Shown piece by piece: positions 44,431 to 52,251 of a DNA stretch of 64,000 nucleotides (its first letter is position 1; every line of letters begins with the position of its first letter). The DNA comes from Micromonospora sp. NBC_00389. GTDB taxonomy: Bacteria > Actinomycetota > Actinomycetes > Mycobacteriales > Micromonosporaceae. Where the stretch lies: positions 5,332,001 to 5,396,000 of the forward strand of contig NZ_CP107947.1 in the NCBI RefSeq assembly GCF_036059255.1, read 5' to 3'. The notes under the pieces are model-generated. The model was not told the DNA's origin, ran no database searches, and worked only from the letters and a program-made list of their open reading frames with translations. The translations under genes and the position numbers were made by a program.

Positions 44431-45348
44431 TCAGGTCGTGATGTCGTGAGCGGTGCCCCCGGCGACGGCGTGGAGCTTGTCGGGGTTGGCGACGTTGTGG
44501 ATGGCGGCGATGCGGCCGTCAGCGTCGATGTCGAAGGTGACGGTGGCGATCACCCGGCCCGCACCCCGGAACACCATGCCCGGGCCGCCGTTGATCTCGA
44601 CCACCTCGGCCGTCATGTCGGCAGGCTCGATGCCCTGGTAGGTGACGGTGCCGATGGCCGCGAACCAGGCGGCGACCGTCCGCGCACCCACGATGGGACG
44701 CAGGGCCTGGCGGACCTTGCCACCGCCGTCGGTCCACAGCGTGACGTCCGGGGACAGCAACTCCATCAGGGTGTTGATGTCGCCACCGGTCGCGGCGGCG
44801 ATGAAGCGCTCGGTGACCCCACGCTGCTGCGACCGGTCCGCCGTGAAGCGTGGCCGCCGGGCGCGCACGTGCTCGCGAGCACGATGCGCGGCCTGGCGCA
44901 CCGCGGCCTCTGAGCGTTCCACCGCCACCGCGATCTCGGCATGGCTGAAGTCGAAGACCTCCTTCAGGACGAACACGGCCCGCTCCAGCGGGCTGAGCGT
45001 CTCCAACACCACCAGCATCGCCATCGACACCGACTCGGCATCCGTGACGGTGTCGGCGGTGTCGCCCTCGGTCAGGATCGGCTCGGGAAGCCACGGCCCT
45101 ACGTAGGTCTCGCGCTGGTGCCGGCTGGAGCGCAACCGTTGTAGCGCGAGGTTCGACACGATCCGCGCCAGGTACGCCTTGGGGTCGGCCACCTGGGAGC
45201 GATCGGCCGCCGACCACTTGATCCAGGCGTCCTGGACCGCATCCTCGGCGTCCGCCGCGCTGCCGAGGATGCGGTACGCCACCGAGAACAGCAGGTTGCG
45301 GTGGTTGTGGAAGACCTGCTGGTCGGGATCCGGGTGCGGATGGGTCAC
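44431..45348 (-). CDS. ECF41 sigma factor (SigJ-type) with SnoaL-like C-terminal domain
   Basis: A 305-residue extracytoplasmic-function sigma factor from GTG 45348. Region 2 (FSVAYRILGSAADAEDAVQDAW) and region 4 (VFVLKEVFDFSHAEIAVAV) are followed by an NTF2/SnoaL-like domain. All three ECF41 signatures are present: WLPEP in the linker, DGGGK, and NPDKL near the end. In this group the fused domain replaces an anti-sigma factor and tunes activity. It overlaps the oxidoreductase gene (GTGA), the usual ECF41 partner arrangement. The stimulus is unknown. Confidence 0.94.
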   Translation of the reverse strand: MTHPHPDPDQQVFHNHRNLLFSVAYRILGSAADAEDAVQDAWIKWSAADRSQVADPKAYLARIVSNLALQRLRSSRHQRETYVGPWLPEPILTEGDTADTVTDAESVSMAMLVVLETLSPLERAVFVLKEVFDFSHAEIAVAVERSEAAVRQAAHRAREHVRARRPRFTADRSQQRGVTERFIAAATGGDINTLMELLSPDVTLWTDGGGKVRQALRPIVGARTVAAWFAAIGTVTYQGIEPADMTAEVVEINGGPGMVFRGAGRVIATVTFDIDADGRIAAIHNVANPDKLHAVAGGTAHDITT

Positions 45349-46550
45349 CGCGCGCCCCGCAACCGGGTGAAGCGGCCACCGTGCGGCCAGAACGCGCCCG
45401 AGGAGGGCATCTTCTTCATTCGCCGATAGGTCGGCCAGGGGGAGGCGCTCACGGTCTCCTTGTACCAGGTCGCCGTACGGCCGGTCAGGAAGCCCCGACG
45501 AGGGCTGTCGTCGGGGTGGGTGAACTGCACCACCGCGTCGTGCCGTCCGAGGCTCACCGGCGTGTGGTAGTAGCCGAAGCGGAACGGCTTCGGCTGCCTG
45601 CCGTTGAGCGCACGGACGATCGACACCGCGGCGTGCACACCGGTCGGCATCCCGCTCTGGCAGGTGCCGTGCATGACGCCGTAGCCCTGCCGGATCGCGG
45701 CCGCATCGCCGACCGCGTACACGTCGGGGTGCGACACCGACCGCAGCGCGGCGTCGGTCACGACGCGGCCGCGACCGTCGACGGTCAAGCCCGCGGCGGC
45801 CGCCACCGGAGACACCCGCGTACCGCCAGTCCACAGCACGACGTCGGCGGCGATGGACTCCCCGCCCGCCAGCTCGACCGAGTCGGGCAGCACCTTCGTC
45901 ACCGCCGTTCCGCTGCGCACCTGGACACCGAGCCGATCGAGCGCGGCCCGCAGGTATGCCCGGGCCTTCACGGTCATGCTGGCGCCGGGTTCCTGCCGGC
46001 CCGCCAGTACCACGTTCACCTTCGGGTACCGTTCGGCGATCTCCGCGGCCGACTCGACGCCGGTCAGCCCGCTGCCGGCGACCACCACCGTGCCGCTGGC
46101 GAGCCGCGCCAGCCGGTCGGCCAGCAACGCGGCGTCCTGGGCGCTGTTGAGGGTGTACGCGTGGTCGTCGACACCCGGCACCAGCGCCGTGTCGGCCACG
46201 CTGCCCAACCCGTACACCAGGGTGTCGTAGTGAAGCACCCGGCTGTCGTCGATCCGCACGGTCTTCGTGTGCACGTCCACCGCCGTCACCCAGCCGCGTA
46301 CGAACCGCGCGCCCGTGCCCGCCAGGAGCGCCGGGATGTCCATCTCGCCGAGCTGCTGCCCGGTCGCCGTCATGTGCAGCCGCAACCGCTCGGTGAACCG
46401 CTCCTGCGCGTTCACCAGGGTCACCTGCACATCGGCGCGCCGCTTGGTGCGGGCCGCGAGCTGGATCGCCGCGGCCATGCCCGCGTAGCCCGCGCCCAGG
46501 ATCAGGACGCGGTGCGTGCTCGCCGTGCCGGCTCCGTGTGGTGTGTTCAT
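45345..46550 (-). CDS. FAD-dependent NDH-2-like oxidoreductase, ECF41 partner
   Basis: A 401-residue flavoprotein from ATG 46550, behind GGAGGGG. The first Rossmann loop is VLILGAGYAGMAAAIQLA, the second VVVAGSGLTGVESAAEIA, and the FAD-closing motif is HPDVYAVGDAAAI. It resembles type II NADH dehydrogenases but lacks a clear C-terminal membrane anchor. It is the first gene of the operon with the sigma factor. ECF41 factors usually control just such a redox enzyme. A TGTCAC at 46610-46615 (minus strand) resembles the ECF41 -35, but a properly spaced CGTC -10 was not found. Confidence 0.88.
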   Translation of the reverse strand: MNTPHGAGTASTHRVLILGAGYAGMAAAIQLAARTKRRADVQVTLVNAQERFTERLRLHMTATGQQLGEMDIPALLAGTGARFVRGWVTAVDVHTKTVRIDDSRVLHYDTLVYGLGSVADTALVPGVDDHAYTLNSAQDAALLADRLARLASGTVVVAGSGLTGVESAAEIAERYPKVNVVLAGRQEPGASMTVKARAYLRAALDRLGVQVRSGTAVTKVLPDSVELAGGESIAADVVLWTGGTRVSPVAAAAGLTVDGRGRVVTDAALRSVSHPDVYAVGDAAAIRQGYGVMHGTCQSGMPTGVHAAVSIVRALNGRQPKPFRFGYYHTPVSLGRHDAVVQFTHPDDSPRRGFLTGRTATWYKETVSASPWPTYRRMKKMPSSGAFWPHGGRFTRLRGAR

Positions 46551-46649
46551 CGTCGTGCCCCTCCGCCGCTCGTGTTGACGACCACGAGATGCGGAGCGCC
46601 CGTCCGTCCGTGACATGGGAGCGGTGTGACGCCCGACACATGTCGATCG

Positions 46650-47771
46650 TCACCTGCGGAGGCGCTTCGAATGGTTCCTTGCCAGCCGCTCAACTCGCCA
46701 TCGTCCATATTCGTGGACCAGAGCGAGATAGAGGGCAACGGGGGCGACCGGAGTCCAGGCCCGCGTCGGCCACCCGCCATGCAGCCGCTGCAGGACGGAC
46801 CGGACAGTGAAGGGGGCGAACTCCCAGGACTCGATCTCCAGCCCACGGTCCTTGCCGCTTCGCTGCAGCCGGCGATCGAGTTGCTCTGAGCTGAGGTCGT
46901 GCGCGTACGCCACGAACACCGAATCCCATTGGTGACGCTCGGTGTCGATGGTGAAGCCGAGCAGAGCCAGGCGATACTCATGATCTTCGAGGGACAGTTC
47001 CTCACACAGCCCGCGCCGGGCGGCAGCGTGTATCCGAGGCGGAAGACCGCTCGGCGAGTCGAGCCTCGCGCTGAGCCCTTCGTCGGCCGAGACCCCCCAG
47101 TGCAGAGGGCGGGACCCGACATCCGGGCCCCTCTGGCAGATCAGAACATGGTTGTCGGTCGTGATGACCAGAACGCTGGTGCCGAGGCTCAGCGACATGA
47201 ACACGGGCGCCCTGCGGTGGCCGACCGGGTCGATGTACCTGCTCCGCGGCGTCGTGCCGTCCCTGAATCGCCTGTCGAGGTGCTGACTGGCCAGAAAGCT
47301 GTAGTAATCCGTCCGTCGCAGGTGGAGGAAGATCTCCACCTCCTCGTCGCGAGCCGTCCGCTCCTCGACCAGTTTCTCGACCGCGAAACAATCACCGTTC
47401 CAGTGATGCGGTGACCCAGATGTCTTCCTGGCCTGCTCCTCAGCGGCGATCTCCGACCGCCACGCTGCCAACTCCGCAGGTAGTTCGATGGGCTCGTCAC
47501 TGACGACGAGATGCACCAGCTCCTCTTTGATGGCCTCGGTGCCATCGCCCGCCACGATCATGAACGGCGACGTGGCGCCGCCAAACTCGAAGCCCGACGC
47601 GTTCGGCGTGCGTCGTCTCGACCGTAGAACTCTGCTCCTTCGGCGCACTCCCTGCAGGAGTTTCTTGAGCGGGTCCTCGAAGGCCACTGTCATCAGGAGG
47701 CCCAGCGCGGCCCCGATGAGAAGACCGCCGCCGCCCGTGGAGATCCAGGTCAGTGCTCCCTTGAGCGTCAC
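46650..47771 (-). CDS. Membrane-anchored Nudix-like protein, unknown function
   Basis: A 373-residue protein from GTG 47771. It has one N-terminal membrane helix (GGGGLLIGAALGLLMTVAF), a basic stretch, and a mixed domain of about 150 residues with no recognised motif. A C-terminal Nudix-like fold follows: LHWGVSADEGL, then AAARRGLCEELSLED in the place of the Nudix box. The consensus RE-x2-EE has become RG-x2-EE and the box glycine is Ser, so hydrolase activity is doubtful. Base composition is lower in GC than the surroundings, suggesting transfer. An IS607 element lies only about 16-20 bp upstream of its start, so its native promoter is displaced. Confidence 0.65.
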   Translation of the reverse strand: MTLKGALTWISTGGGGLLIGAALGLLMTVAFEDPLKKLLQGVRRRSRVLRSRRRTPNASGFEFGGATSPFMIVAGDGTEAIKEELVHLVVSDEPIELPAELAAWRSEIAAEEQARKTSGSPHHWNGDCFAVEKLVEERTARDEEVEIFLHLRRTDYYSFLASQHLDRRFRDGTTPRSRYIDPVGHRRAPVFMSLSLGTSVLVITTDNHVLICQRGPDVGSRPLHWGVSADEGLSARLDSPSGLPPRIHAAARRGLCEELSLEDHEYRLALLGFTIDTERHQWDSVFVAYAHDLSSEQLDRRLQRSGKDRGLEIESWEFAPFTVRSVLQRLHGGWPTRAWTPVAPVALYLALVHEYGRWRVERLARNHSKRLRR

Positions 47772-47788
47772 GGTGCGAGCGTCTCTGG

Positions 47789-48245
47789 TTTCCTATGTGA
47801 TCCTCAGCGAGGCGGACATCGCGCCGGTGCCGCCGTCCCGGTTGGTGATGGGGGTGGCGTGTACGTGGCGGTGGAAGCCGCGGGCGAGGGTTGCCCTGCG
47901 GACCCGGTGTGGGTGTCGCGGGGCGGTGGTGGTGGAAGCCGTGTGCGGCACCTGGCGGACCGGCCCTGGCGGGTTGGTCTCCTGGGGTGTCCGTCCCGCC
48001 GGACGCTTGCCGCCAGTTCCCGGTGGGGGTTCTGTCGGGGCGGGAACCTGCCGTCGCGAGGGCAGCAGGCGTGAGGTTTTGGCAGTTGCAGGTCGGGTCT
48101 GCTTCGGGGTGGGTGCTGTTTTGCGTCGGTTCCGCACCGGCCTGGTTGTCACGGCTGGGGTTGGTCGACGCGCCCGGCGCCGCGCGGGTGTGTCGGTGGC
48201 TGTGCGGATCGCGGCCTGGCCGCTACGGTCGCGGCGGGTTTTGGT
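47789..48245 (-). ncRNA. Putative omega (reRNA) guide-RNA region of TnpB
   Basis: Inferred, not seen as a defined structure. In IS605/IS607 elements the guide RNA is transcribed from the 3' end of tnpB to the right end and beyond, where flanking DNA becomes the guide. Here the last 150 codons of the tnpB frame are low-complexity (Arg, Pro, Thr) and not part of the nuclease fold, as expected if the DNA is kept for RNA structure. The guide would be about 20 bases just below 47787, which covers the start region of the Nudix-like gene. Confidence 0.4.
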
Positions 48246-49781
48246 CTGGTTGGCCAGGCCTCGGGCGGCGATGCGTTGCGCGGCGGCGTGGTCGCGGTCC
48301 AGTGACAGGCCACACGAGCAGGTGGCCCACCGGTACCCGGCCACGCACCGGTCCGGTGCCTTGACATGCGTGACCGCAGCGCCGCAGCGGGGACAGCCCG
48401 ACGACGTACCACGCGCCGGCACAGTCACGACTGCGATACCGGCTTTCGCGGCGAGGTGGGCGACGGCGGTGAACACGGCTCCGCGTACCGCACCGGACAG
48501 TCGCCGGTTGAGGCTGCGTGACCGGCCACCCGCCTCGAGGGTGGCGAGGTTCTCGACGTAGACGACGGTGGCGCCGGCCGCGGTCGCGTGGTCGACGAGC
48601 CACCGCGCCGCCGACCAGGCAACCGCGTGGTTGAGGTGCCGGATCCGGGCGCACACCGCCGCATGTTCAGCCTCCAAGCAGGCAAGCTTGCCAGCCAGGG
48701 CCGAGTCGGCGGGGGCGTCGGCGGGCCGGCCGTCCCGCAGCCGAGTCAGGTGGTCGGCTTTGGTGCGCAGGCGTTCGCGGTGGCGGCGTAGTCGCACCAG
48801 TTTCGCCGACACGCCGGTCGCGTCGAACCGCAACGGACGCCCGTCCACGACGACGGAGCCGCCCTCGAGGTCGGCCACGGTGGCGGTCAGCAGGGTGTTC
48901 ACCCCCCAGTCGACACCCAGCCCCCGCGTGTGCCCGTCTACCGGCGGCGGCGTGTGCGGGGCCCGCCACGGCAGGTCGACACGAACTCTGCCATCGCGGG
49001 GCCGCACCGTCGGAGTACACACCTTCACCCCGGCGGGCACGATCACCGGCAGCACCACGTCGAAGGCATGCCACACCCAGTCACGGTACGAGACCGGCCC
49101 CGCACATGTCGGAAGCTGCGAGCACACCCGCACCATGCGGTCGTCGACCCGGTCGACGACGACCTGTTGCCGGTCGGCCGCGGCCAGGCTCACCTGCCGC
49201 GCCACAACCGGCGGACCCTCCAACTCACACACGTCCGCGGGCAGCCGCCCATGCACGCCAAGGTATCCGGCGATCTGCCGGGTGCGGTTGCGGATCGTCG
49301 CGGTATCGCATCCTTCGGGTAGCGCCGCCCGCAACGCCGACCATTCGCCATCGGTCCGGGCGAATGGATCGGCCGGCCACGTCGCCAGCAGCGCGGCAAC
49401 GACCACGCGACGGTGACATCCCAGACGCAGAGCCCGGGCGGCTTCCTCCTCGGCGATGCGACGAACCCGGTCCGACACCACCACACCCGCCGCCGCCACC
49501 GCACCCCAGCCGAGCCGGCGCAACGCCATCCACCCACTCGCCGGCAGACGCCGCCCATCAACGCCGACCCCAGCCGCAAGCACCGCAAGATCCGCATCCG
49601 ACCAATGCGCGGCGATCACCTGATCGGCCATGCCCCGCACCAGGTCCGCCAGCCACCCCACCCGCTCGGCAAACACCCGCCCCGCCACCGGCACCCGCAC
49701 ACCCGGCGCGTCGGGCGCACCGCCGCACACCGCCCGGTACGCCGTGCACGTCGCGGTCGACGTCAGCCAGGAGCCAGCCAC
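47793..49781 (-). CDS. tnpB: TnpB, RNA-guided RuvC-type nuclease
   Basis: A 662-residue frame from GTG 49781, sharing one base with the tnpA stop (TAGTG). RuvC acidic residues are Asp291 (GLGVDWGVNTLL), Glu410 (VVYVENLATLE) and Asp495/Asp497 (LSLDRDHAAAQRI). A zinc ribbon lies between them (Cys463, Cys466, Cys488, Cys490). The catalytic core ends near 512, and about 150 further residues are basic and Pro/Thr-rich, far longer than usual for TnpB. All catalytic residues are intact, so the nuclease may be active. The stop codon is inside the element's end repeat. Confidence 0.9.
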   Translation of the reverse strand: MAGSWLTSTATCTAYRAVCGGAPDAPGVRVPVAGRVFAERVGWLADLVRGMADQVIAAHWSDADLAVLAAGVGVDGRRLPASGWMALRRLGWGAVAAAGVVVSDRVRRIAEEEAARALRLGCHRRVVVAALLATWPADPFARTDGEWSALRAALPEGCDTATIRNRTRQIAGYLGVHGRLPADVCELEGPPVVARQVSLAAADRQQVVVDRVDDRMVRVCSQLPTCAGPVSYRDWVWHAFDVVLPVIVPAGVKVCTPTVRPRDGRVRVDLPWRAPHTPPPVDGHTRGLGVDWGVNTLLTATVADLEGGSVVVDGRPLRFDATGVSAKLVRLRRHRERLRTKADHLTRLRDGRPADAPADSALAGKLACLEAEHAAVCARIRHLNHAVAWSAARWLVDHATAAGATVVYVENLATLEAGGRSRSLNRRLSGAVRGAVFTAVAHLAAKAGIAVVTVPARGTSSGCPRCGAAVTHVKAPDRCVAGYRWATCSCGLSLDRDHAAAQRIAARGLANQTKTRRDRSGQAAIRTATDTPARRRARRPTPAVTTRPVRNRRKTAPTPKQTRPATAKTSRLLPSRRQVPAPTEPPPGTGGKRPAGRTPQETNPPGPVRQVPHTASTTTAPRHPHRVRRATLARGFHRHVHATPITNRDGGTGAMSASLRIT

Positions 49782-50389
49782 TACCCCACGCCCTCACCCG
49801 CGGCTGCCAGCAGCCGGCGCTTGGCCTCACGCGACCGAATCCCGTACATCCGGCCAGCGAACGTTGCCACCAGGGACATAAAGTCGTCTAACAGTTCCTC
49901 GATCCCACCGGCCGAACCCTTCGAATACAGCACCTCGACGCTCACCCCGTCACGGGCAAGCAGAGCGCTCAACCAGGCGGTGCCGAACCGGGCCAGCCGG
50001 TCGCTGTGGGTCACTCTCACCACCGTGAACTCGCCCGCCGCCGCTGCCTTCAACAGCCGCGTCAGACCCGGCCGGTTCTCCCGCAGCCCAGACGCCCTGT
50101 CCCTGAACATCGCCACCACCTCGCCGGCAGCCGTAGCCCTCAGCTCCGCCTCCTGGGCCACCAGCGACGACTCCTGACCCGTCGTACCCGACACCCGCAC
50201 ATACAACGCCTCACGCCGCGGCCGTTCCGCCTCACCACGACCCACGAACACGTCCAGCAACGCAGAGTCGAACCGACGTTCCCGACCCACCCACGTCACC
50301 GCCACACGTCCCTCATCCGCCCACCGACGCAAAGTCACAGGATGCACACCGATGTACTCCGCAGCCGAACCCAGACGCAGCAACGACAT
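49781..50389 (-). CDS. tnpA: IS607-family serine recombinase TnpA
   Basis: A 202-residue transposase. The N-terminal MerR-like helix-turn-helix (LGSAAEYIGVHPVTLRRWADEG and RRFDSALLDVFVG) is followed by a small serine-resolvase domain with the nucleophile in LYVRVSGTTGQES. Then come MFRDRASGLRENRPGLTRLL and VVRVTHSDRLARFGTAWL, both standard for IS607 TnpA, and the C-terminal helix with GRMYGIRSREAKRRL. The frame is intact. It starts about 16 bp inside the element's left end. Confidence 0.93.
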   Translation of the reverse strand: MSLLRLGSAAEYIGVHPVTLRRWADEGRVAVTWVGRERRFDSALLDVFVGRGEAERPRREALYVRVSGTTGQESSLVAQEAELRATAAGEVVAMFRDRASGLRENRPGLTRLLKAAAAGEFTVVRVTHSDRLARFGTAWLSALLARDGVSVEVLYSKGSAGGIEELLDDFMSLVATFAGRMYGIRSREAKRRLLAAAGEGVG

Positions 50390-50509
50390 GACCGAGAAAG
50401 TAGTACATAGGATCGCTTAGCCAATCAACCAGCAGCGGCACACCCTATCGATGGCACGCGATCGCCTGGCGGTCCGAACGGGGCGACCGCGCGCACTACC
50501 CTCGGCGAG

Positions 50510-51784
50510 ATGAGTCGACCTGCCGGCGGTGGCCGGACCCCACTGTGGCGGGATCGCACCTTTGGCACGTACTGGGTCGCGCAGTCGCTCTCCGCGGCCG
50601 GCGACTCGTTCGCCTACCTCGCGGTGCCGTTGCTGGTGCTCCAGGCGACCGGGTCGATCACCCAGATGGGCCTGCTCACGGCCGTGGCCGGCGCAGCGTC
50701 CGTCGCCGCCGGGATCTTCGGTGGGGTGCTGGTCGACCGGTACGATCGGCGCACCCTGATGATCGTGGCGGATGTGGCCCGGCTGGTGCTCTATGGCCTG
50801 GTGCCGCTGGCTTGGCTCGCCGGTCCGCAGGTCTGGTTGCTCTTCGTGGTGCTGCCGATCTGCGAGGCCGCCGGGATGGTGTTTCAGGTCGCCGCGGTGA
50901 CCGCGGTCCGCAACCTGGTCGACCGGGACCGGATCACCGAGGCCAACGGGCGGTTGCAGGCGACCTACGCGGCGGCGGCCGTGCTCGGGCCGCTGCTCGC
51001 CGGCGTGGTGTCGGCCCGGTTCGGCCCGGCGACGGCGATCGCCGTCAACGCGGCGAGCTTCGCTCTCTCCGCTGCCGGCCTCCGGATGATCCGGCTGCGG
51101 CCCGCCCAGCCCGACGGCTTCGCTCCGGTAGGCCGGGAGCGGCCGCTGGCCGAGTTCCTGGCCGGGGCGCGGTTCCTGTGGCGCCAGCCGGTGCTGCGGT
51201 CGCTGACCGTGCTGCTGTCGGTGTTCATCTTCCTCACCTACGGCTTCACCGACGTGCTCGTCTACCACGTCAAGCACGACCTCGGCGGTTCCGACCGGAC
51301 CGTCGGCACGGTGCTCGGCCTGGCGGCGCTCGGCACGGTCGTCGGGGCGCTACTGGTGGCGCCGTTGCGCCGCCGACGCGGCTTCGGCGTGACCTGGATC
51401 AGCGCGCACTGCGTCTGCGGTCTGGCCCTCGCGGGCGTCGGCCTCGCGACCACCGTGCCGACGGTCACCGTGCTGACCGCGGTCTACCTGTGCTGCCTCA
51501 GCGTGGGCGGGATCTGTTCGATGTCGCTTCGTCAGGAGATCACCCCCGACCACCTGCTCGGCCGGGTCACCTCGGCCTTCTGGAGCACGCACTACGCCCT
51601 CGGGCCGGCCGGCGCAGTCGCGCTGACCTGGGCCGCCGCCCGGTACGGCGTCCCGACGGTCGCCCTCGTCGCGGGGACGGGCTGCCTGCTGGTCGCGGTC
51701 GGCGGCCTGTTCAGCCCGATCCGCCGGGCCGGCGCGGAGCCACGTCGGTCGCCCGTCGCCATCCCGGTGGGGGAGGCCGGTTAG
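50510..51784 (+). CDS. MFS transporter
   Basis: A 424-residue permease with about twelve helices. It has the loop 2-3 motif GGVLVDRYDRRTLMIVAD (G-x3-D-R-x-x-R-R/K), RNLVDRDRITEANGRLQ after helix 4, and a second-half repeat with RVTSAFWSTHYALGPAGAV. This layout (DHA3/macrolide-exporter type) suggests drug or metabolite efflux, but the substrate is unknown. The start ATG 50510 is about 100 bp from the IS607 left end. Confidence 0.9.
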   Translation: MSRPAGGGRTPLWRDRTFGTYWVAQSLSAAGDSFAYLAVPLLVLQATGSITQMGLLTAVAGAASVAAGIFGGVLVDRYDRRTLMIVADVARLVLYGLVPLAWLAGPQVWLLFVVLPICEAAGMVFQVAAVTAVRNLVDRDRITEANGRLQATYAAAAVLGPLLAGVVSARFGPATAIAVNAASFALSAAGLRMIRLRPAQPDGFAPVGRERPLAEFLAGARFLWRQPVLRSLTVLLSVFIFLTYGFTDVLVYHVKHDLGGSDRTVGTVLGLAALGTVVGALLVAPLRRRRGFGVTWISAHCVCGLALAGVGLATTVPTVTVLTAVYLCCLSVGGICSMSLRQEITPDHLLGRVTSAFWSTHYALGPAGAVALTWAAARYGVPTVALVAGTGCLLVAVGGLFSPIRRAGAEPRRSPVAIPVGEAG

Positions 51785-51823
51785 CCGCGGCTCCACCCCG
51801 GTCGTCCTTCGAGCCGATCGGTC

Positions 51824-51917
51824 CCGCGCTGCGGCACGAGCCGGATCCCGTCCCGCTGCCCCTGTCCGCCCCGCGCTGCGGCACGAGCCGGATCCCGTCC
51901 CGCTGCCCCCGTCCGCC
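51824..51917. repeat. 47-bp tandem duplication
   Basis: Two copies of a 47-bp unit (51824-51870 and 51871-51917) differ at one base, and a third begins with ccgcgc at 51918. The unit contains gcggcacgagccggatcc. It lies just downstream of the MFS gene in a gap with no gene. Confidence 0.9.
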
Positions 51918-51990
51918 CCGCGCCAACCGCCGGCCGAGCACGTACCCGTCGCGGTGCCAGCTGCGCCCGCTCGTCTACTCCACCCTGGTT

Positions 51991-52196
51991 GCCTGTCGAG
52001 CTGCCCCAGAAATGGGGCAGCAATGCCGTCGCGCGCTGCCTCTGACGGGACCGGCGAGTTCGAGTGACCGCGGGCCGGGTTGGAAGCGACCGCAGGCCGG
52101 GGTGGAAGTGACCGCAGGCCGGGGGTGGACCAGCCCGCACCGCCGGCACCGTTGGCCGGGAACCGCCTGCCCCACATCTGGGGCAGCTCGACAGGC
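51991..52196. mobile_element. 206-bp MITE-like element with 30-bp terminal inverted repeats
   Basis: The ends read GCCTGTCGAGCTGCCCC inward from 51991 and as its exact complement at 52180-52196. The similarity extends to 28 of 30 bases. Each end contains its own hairpin: GCTGCCCCA-GAAA-TGGGGCAGC at 52000-52021 and CTGCCCCA-CATC-TGGGGCAG at 52167-52186. The interior has three 22-bp tandem repeats and no coding frame. It resembles a non-autonomous repetitive element. No obvious target duplication was seen. The 467-bp gap between the MFS and acetyltransferase genes holds nothing else. Confidence 0.7.
52064..52129. repeat. 22-bp tandem repeats inside the MITE-like element
   Basis: Three consecutive 22-bp units start at 52064, 52086 and 52108 (core gaccgcaggccggg-tggaa). 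They are adjacent without spacers, so this is not a CRISPR array. Confidence 0.88.
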
Positions 52197-52251
52197 ACGC
52201 AGCAGTGCCACGCACCCGGCGGCGGTTGTTCCGCCGCACCCGCTGGTCCGG

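Larger units (their letters stand above)
47787..50411 (-). mobile_element. IS607-family insertion sequence (tnpA-tnpB)
   Basis: A 2.6-kb element with a serine recombinase gene and an overlapping tnpB. Ends were inferred from CCTATGT (47792-47798) and its inverse ACATAGG (50405-50411) and from GG dinucleotides (47787-47788 and 50410-50411), the preferred crossover bases of IS607. As expected for serine recombinases, there are no long terminal inverted repeats and no target duplication beyond GG. Excision would rejoin the Nudix-like gene start with the sequence at 50412. Confidence 0.75.

Noticed and set aside
46577..46615. ECF41-type promoter before the oxidoreductase gene
   Set aside because: TGTCAC is present, but the nearest CGTC is 29 bases away instead of about 16, so it was not listed as a promoter.
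52064..52129. Possible CRISPR array
   Set aside because: The 22-bp repeats are directly adjacent with no spacers, and there are no cas genes in the window.
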